Shown here: one piece after another, positions 62,545-64,000 of the stretch
Layout: every line of letters begins with the position of its first letter
Position numbering within the stretch: the first letter of the stretch is position 1
Origin: Bacillota bacterium
GTDB lineage: Bacteria; Bacillota; Bacilli; Bacillales; Cytobacillaceae
DNA length: 64,000 nt
Reading direction: 5' to 3'
NCBI GenBank assembly: GCA_030705955.1
Contig: JAUZPL010000013.1
Coordinates: forward strand, 1 to 64,000
Notes under the pieces: model-generated
The model's input: only the letters and a program-made list of their open reading frames with translations
Databases searched by the model: none
Told to the model about the DNA's origin: nothing
Position numbers and translations under genes: made by a program

Positions 62545-63318
62545 ATGTTTGCTGAGGAACGGCAGCGTCAAATCCTCGCCAAGGTTAAGTCCTTAGGAAG
62601 GGTAATTGCAAAAGAACTTGCAGTTGAATTTCAGGTTTCTATTGATACCATTCGAAGAGACCTAACAACGATGGAAGAAAACGGTTTATTAAAAAGAACC
62701 CATGGTGGAGCAGTGCCTTTATCAAAGGTTAGAAGATTTCCGATGGATAATAGAATTAGATATAGCGAGGGAACCGTGCATCAAAATGCAATAGCGGAAT
62801 TAGCTGTATCATATATTGAGCAGGGTGACACATTATTTATAGGTGGAGCCAGCATCCATTATATTTTACTTAAATATTTGCCTGTCGATCGGAACTATAC
62901 CGTTATTACAAATTCACTGGTTATTGCTGAAAAGCTTCAACATTGCAGTAATATTGAAACTTATATTGTATGTGGTAAAGTAACAAGTGAAGAAGGGATT
63001 GTTGATCCTTTAGCAATGGAATTTATTAGAACCTTACGGATCGACACGGCCTTTTTGACAGGTGGAGGAATTTCTGCTAAGCATGGCATAAGTAGTTCAA
63101 CCCCTGAAGGATCACTTTTTCAAAGAACCGTAGCTGAAGTCTCACATCAAACCATTTGCCTTGCAAATTTTGATAAGGTAGGTGCAGAATTCTTCTCAAA
63201 AACAATTGATTTAAAGGACCTGGATATTCTTATTACAGATTGGGAAGCCCCAGATGAAGAAATAGAGGAAATCCAACGGCTAGGTGTAAAAGTCTTACTT
63301 GCAAAAGAAATGAATTAG
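62545..63318 (+). CDS. DeoR-family transcriptional regulator
   Basis: A 257-residue regulator with an N-terminal helix-turn-helix (ERQRQILAKVKSLGRVIAKE, VSIDTIRRDLTTMEENGLL, KRTHGGAVP). The C-terminal sugar-phosphate sensor domain has DTLFIGGASIHYILLKYL, TVITNSLVIAEKL and DTAFLTGGGISAKHGISS. The effector is usually a phosphorylated sugar. AAAGGAGAAGGA precedes the ATG at 62545. The next gene, 42 bp on, is a DegT-type aminotransferase, but whether they form one unit is not certain. Confidence 0.92.
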   Translation: MFAEERQRQILAKVKSLGRVIAKELAVEFQVSIDTIRRDLTTMEENGLLKRTHGGAVPLSKVRRFPMDNRIRYSEGTVHQNAIAELAVSYIEQGDTLFIGGASIHYILLKYLPVDRNYTVITNSLVIAEKLQHCSNIETYIVCGKVTSEEGIVDPLAMEFIRTLRIDTAFLTGGGISAKHGISSSTPEGSLFQRTVAEVSHQTICLANFDKVGAEFFSKTIDLKDLDILITDWEAPDEEIEEIQRLGVKVLLAKEMN

Positions 63319-63360
63319 TAGATTTTAAAATTCAATAATAAACAGAAGGATTTGATGATA

Positions 63361-64000
63361 ATGAATAAGAAAATTCCTTTTTCACCACCTGATATTTCCG
63401 AAGAAGAAATAGAGTTAGTTGCAAAAGTCTTGAGGTCCGGATGGATTACAACAGGACCTGAGACTGTTTTATTTGAAAAAGAATTAGCTGAATATAGTGA
63501 TGCCAAACATGCTGTTACTTTAAATAGTGCCACTGCAGGTATGGAATTAATTTTAAAAGTTTTAGGAATTGGACAAGGGGACGAGGTTATCACAACACCT
63601 TACACCTATACTGCAACCTCAAATGTACTTGTTCATCGTGGGATCATGCCGACGTATGCAGATGTTAAGAAAAATACCTTCTTAATTGATGAACAGAAAA
63701 TCTTTGATGCCATTACTCCAAAAACGAAAGCCATTATGACCGTTGACATTGCAGGGGTTCCTGTTGACTATGATGCAATAAGACAGGTTTTAAAGGCAAA
63801 AAATCGTGAAGATATAACGTTAATTTCTGATTCTGCGCACTCTTTTGGTTCAAAGTATAAAGGACAAAAGGTTGGAGGACAGATGGATTTTCATGTATTC
63901 TCCTTCCATGCTATAAAGAATCTAACAACGGCTGAAGGAGGAGCTATTACTTATAACGATAATAGCTTCCATGGAAAAGAGGACCTATATAGGGAATTTA
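63361..64000 (+). CDS. DegT/DnrJ/EryC1/StrS-family aminotransferase, N-terminal part
   Basis: 213 codons are visible before the window ends. The product begins MNKKIPFSPPDISEEEIELV and has SGWITTGPETVLFEKELAEY, LNSATAGMELILKVLGIGQG, DEVITTPYTYTATSNVLVHR and SDSAHSFGSKYKGQKVGGQ. The likely PLP lysine is in SFHAIKNLTTAEGGAI (about residue 187). These enzymes aminate sugar nucleotides for surface polysaccharides or antibiotics. An ATG at 63355 in frame is also possible, as AGAAGGA lies four bases before it and ten before the chosen start. Confidence 0.88.
   Translation, partial: MNKKIPFSPPDISEEEIELVAKVLRSGWITTGPETVLFEKELAEYSDAKHAVTLNSATAGMELILKVLGIGQGDEVITTPYTYTATSNVLVHRGIMPTYADVKKNTFLIDEQKIFDAITPKTKAIMTVDIAGVPVDYDAIRQVLKAKNREDITLISDSAHSFGSKYKGQKVGGQMDFHVFSFHAIKNLTTAEGGAITYNDNSFHGKEDLYREF

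Overview
The window is AT-rich chromosomal DNA of a low-GC Gram-positive bacterium of the Bacillaceae, probably Neobacillus/Bacillus-like. The evidence is strong AGGAGG-type ribosome binding sites with frequent TTG/GTG starts, two SAM-I (S-box) riboswitches, a ydaO-type c-di-AMP riboswitch, a sulfate-assimilation operon ordered as in Bacillus, and many short-stem intrinsic terminators. No rRNA, tRNA, CRISPR array, phage or transposase gene was seen. The species assignment is inference.

Layout. 1-2680: the end of a TldD/PmbA-type gene, a tautomerase, and a divergent MarR regulator with an MFS exporter. 2806-16342: an NhaC-family permease, a PAS-AAA-Fis sigma-54 activator, and a long operon behind a near-perfect -24/-12 promoter at 6518-6533. 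This operon encodes thiolase, acyl-CoA dehydrogenase, EtfB, EtfA, a FadF-like membrane Fe-S protein, 3-hydroxybutyryl-CoA dehydrogenase, crotonase and a CoA-transferase. Together they form a complete butyryl-CoA to acetyl-CoA route with an outlet to the quinone pool. 16399-20075: GDSL hydrolase, esterase, PLP-dependent sulfur amino-acid enzyme, DoxX protein. 20348-29978: sulfate assimilation in two S-box transcription units, cysJI and (yezD)-cysH-cysP-sat-cysC-sumT-sirB. Both units also share an upstream inverted repeat and a second, unrecognised leader hairpin/terminator. 30216-36047: a PRD/EIIB/EIIA regulator, an ascorbate-type PTS IIB and IIC, and transketolase. 36206-37470: an SPFH protein and a tiny membrane protein under a c-di-AMP riboswitch. 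38617-43330: a glycolipid glycosyltransferase, an MFS protein and an LTA synthase, a plausible lipoteichoic-acid assembly set.

43617-45951 and 60638-62365 are two different ApbE flavinylation cassettes. The first has an exported FMN-binding protein, ApbE and an RnfD/NqrB-like membrane protein. The second has a 106-residue anchored low-complexity protein ending in DTTTGGT, ApbE, and a ferric-reductase-like heme membrane protein. The second is the strongest candidate in the window for an under-described system: a minimal membrane electron-transfer module whose flavin carrier seems to be just an anchor, a linker and a terminal flavinylation tag. 46134-60350 also holds a DUF2062 protein, a DUF3311/SSF symporter pair, a TPR protein, an SDR flanked by two paralogous small membrane proteins, an orphan pair of ABC permeases, a transglutaminase, a two-component system and an acyl-CoA synthetase. 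62545-64000 holds a DeoR regulator and the start of a DegT/DnrJ aminotransferase.

A dispersed palindromic repeat with the core GCCTGACCCCC occurs five times, each at the very end of a gene, where it supplies a terminator and sometimes the stop codon. One copy appears to have cut the end of sirB and stands where ylnF/sirC would be expected.
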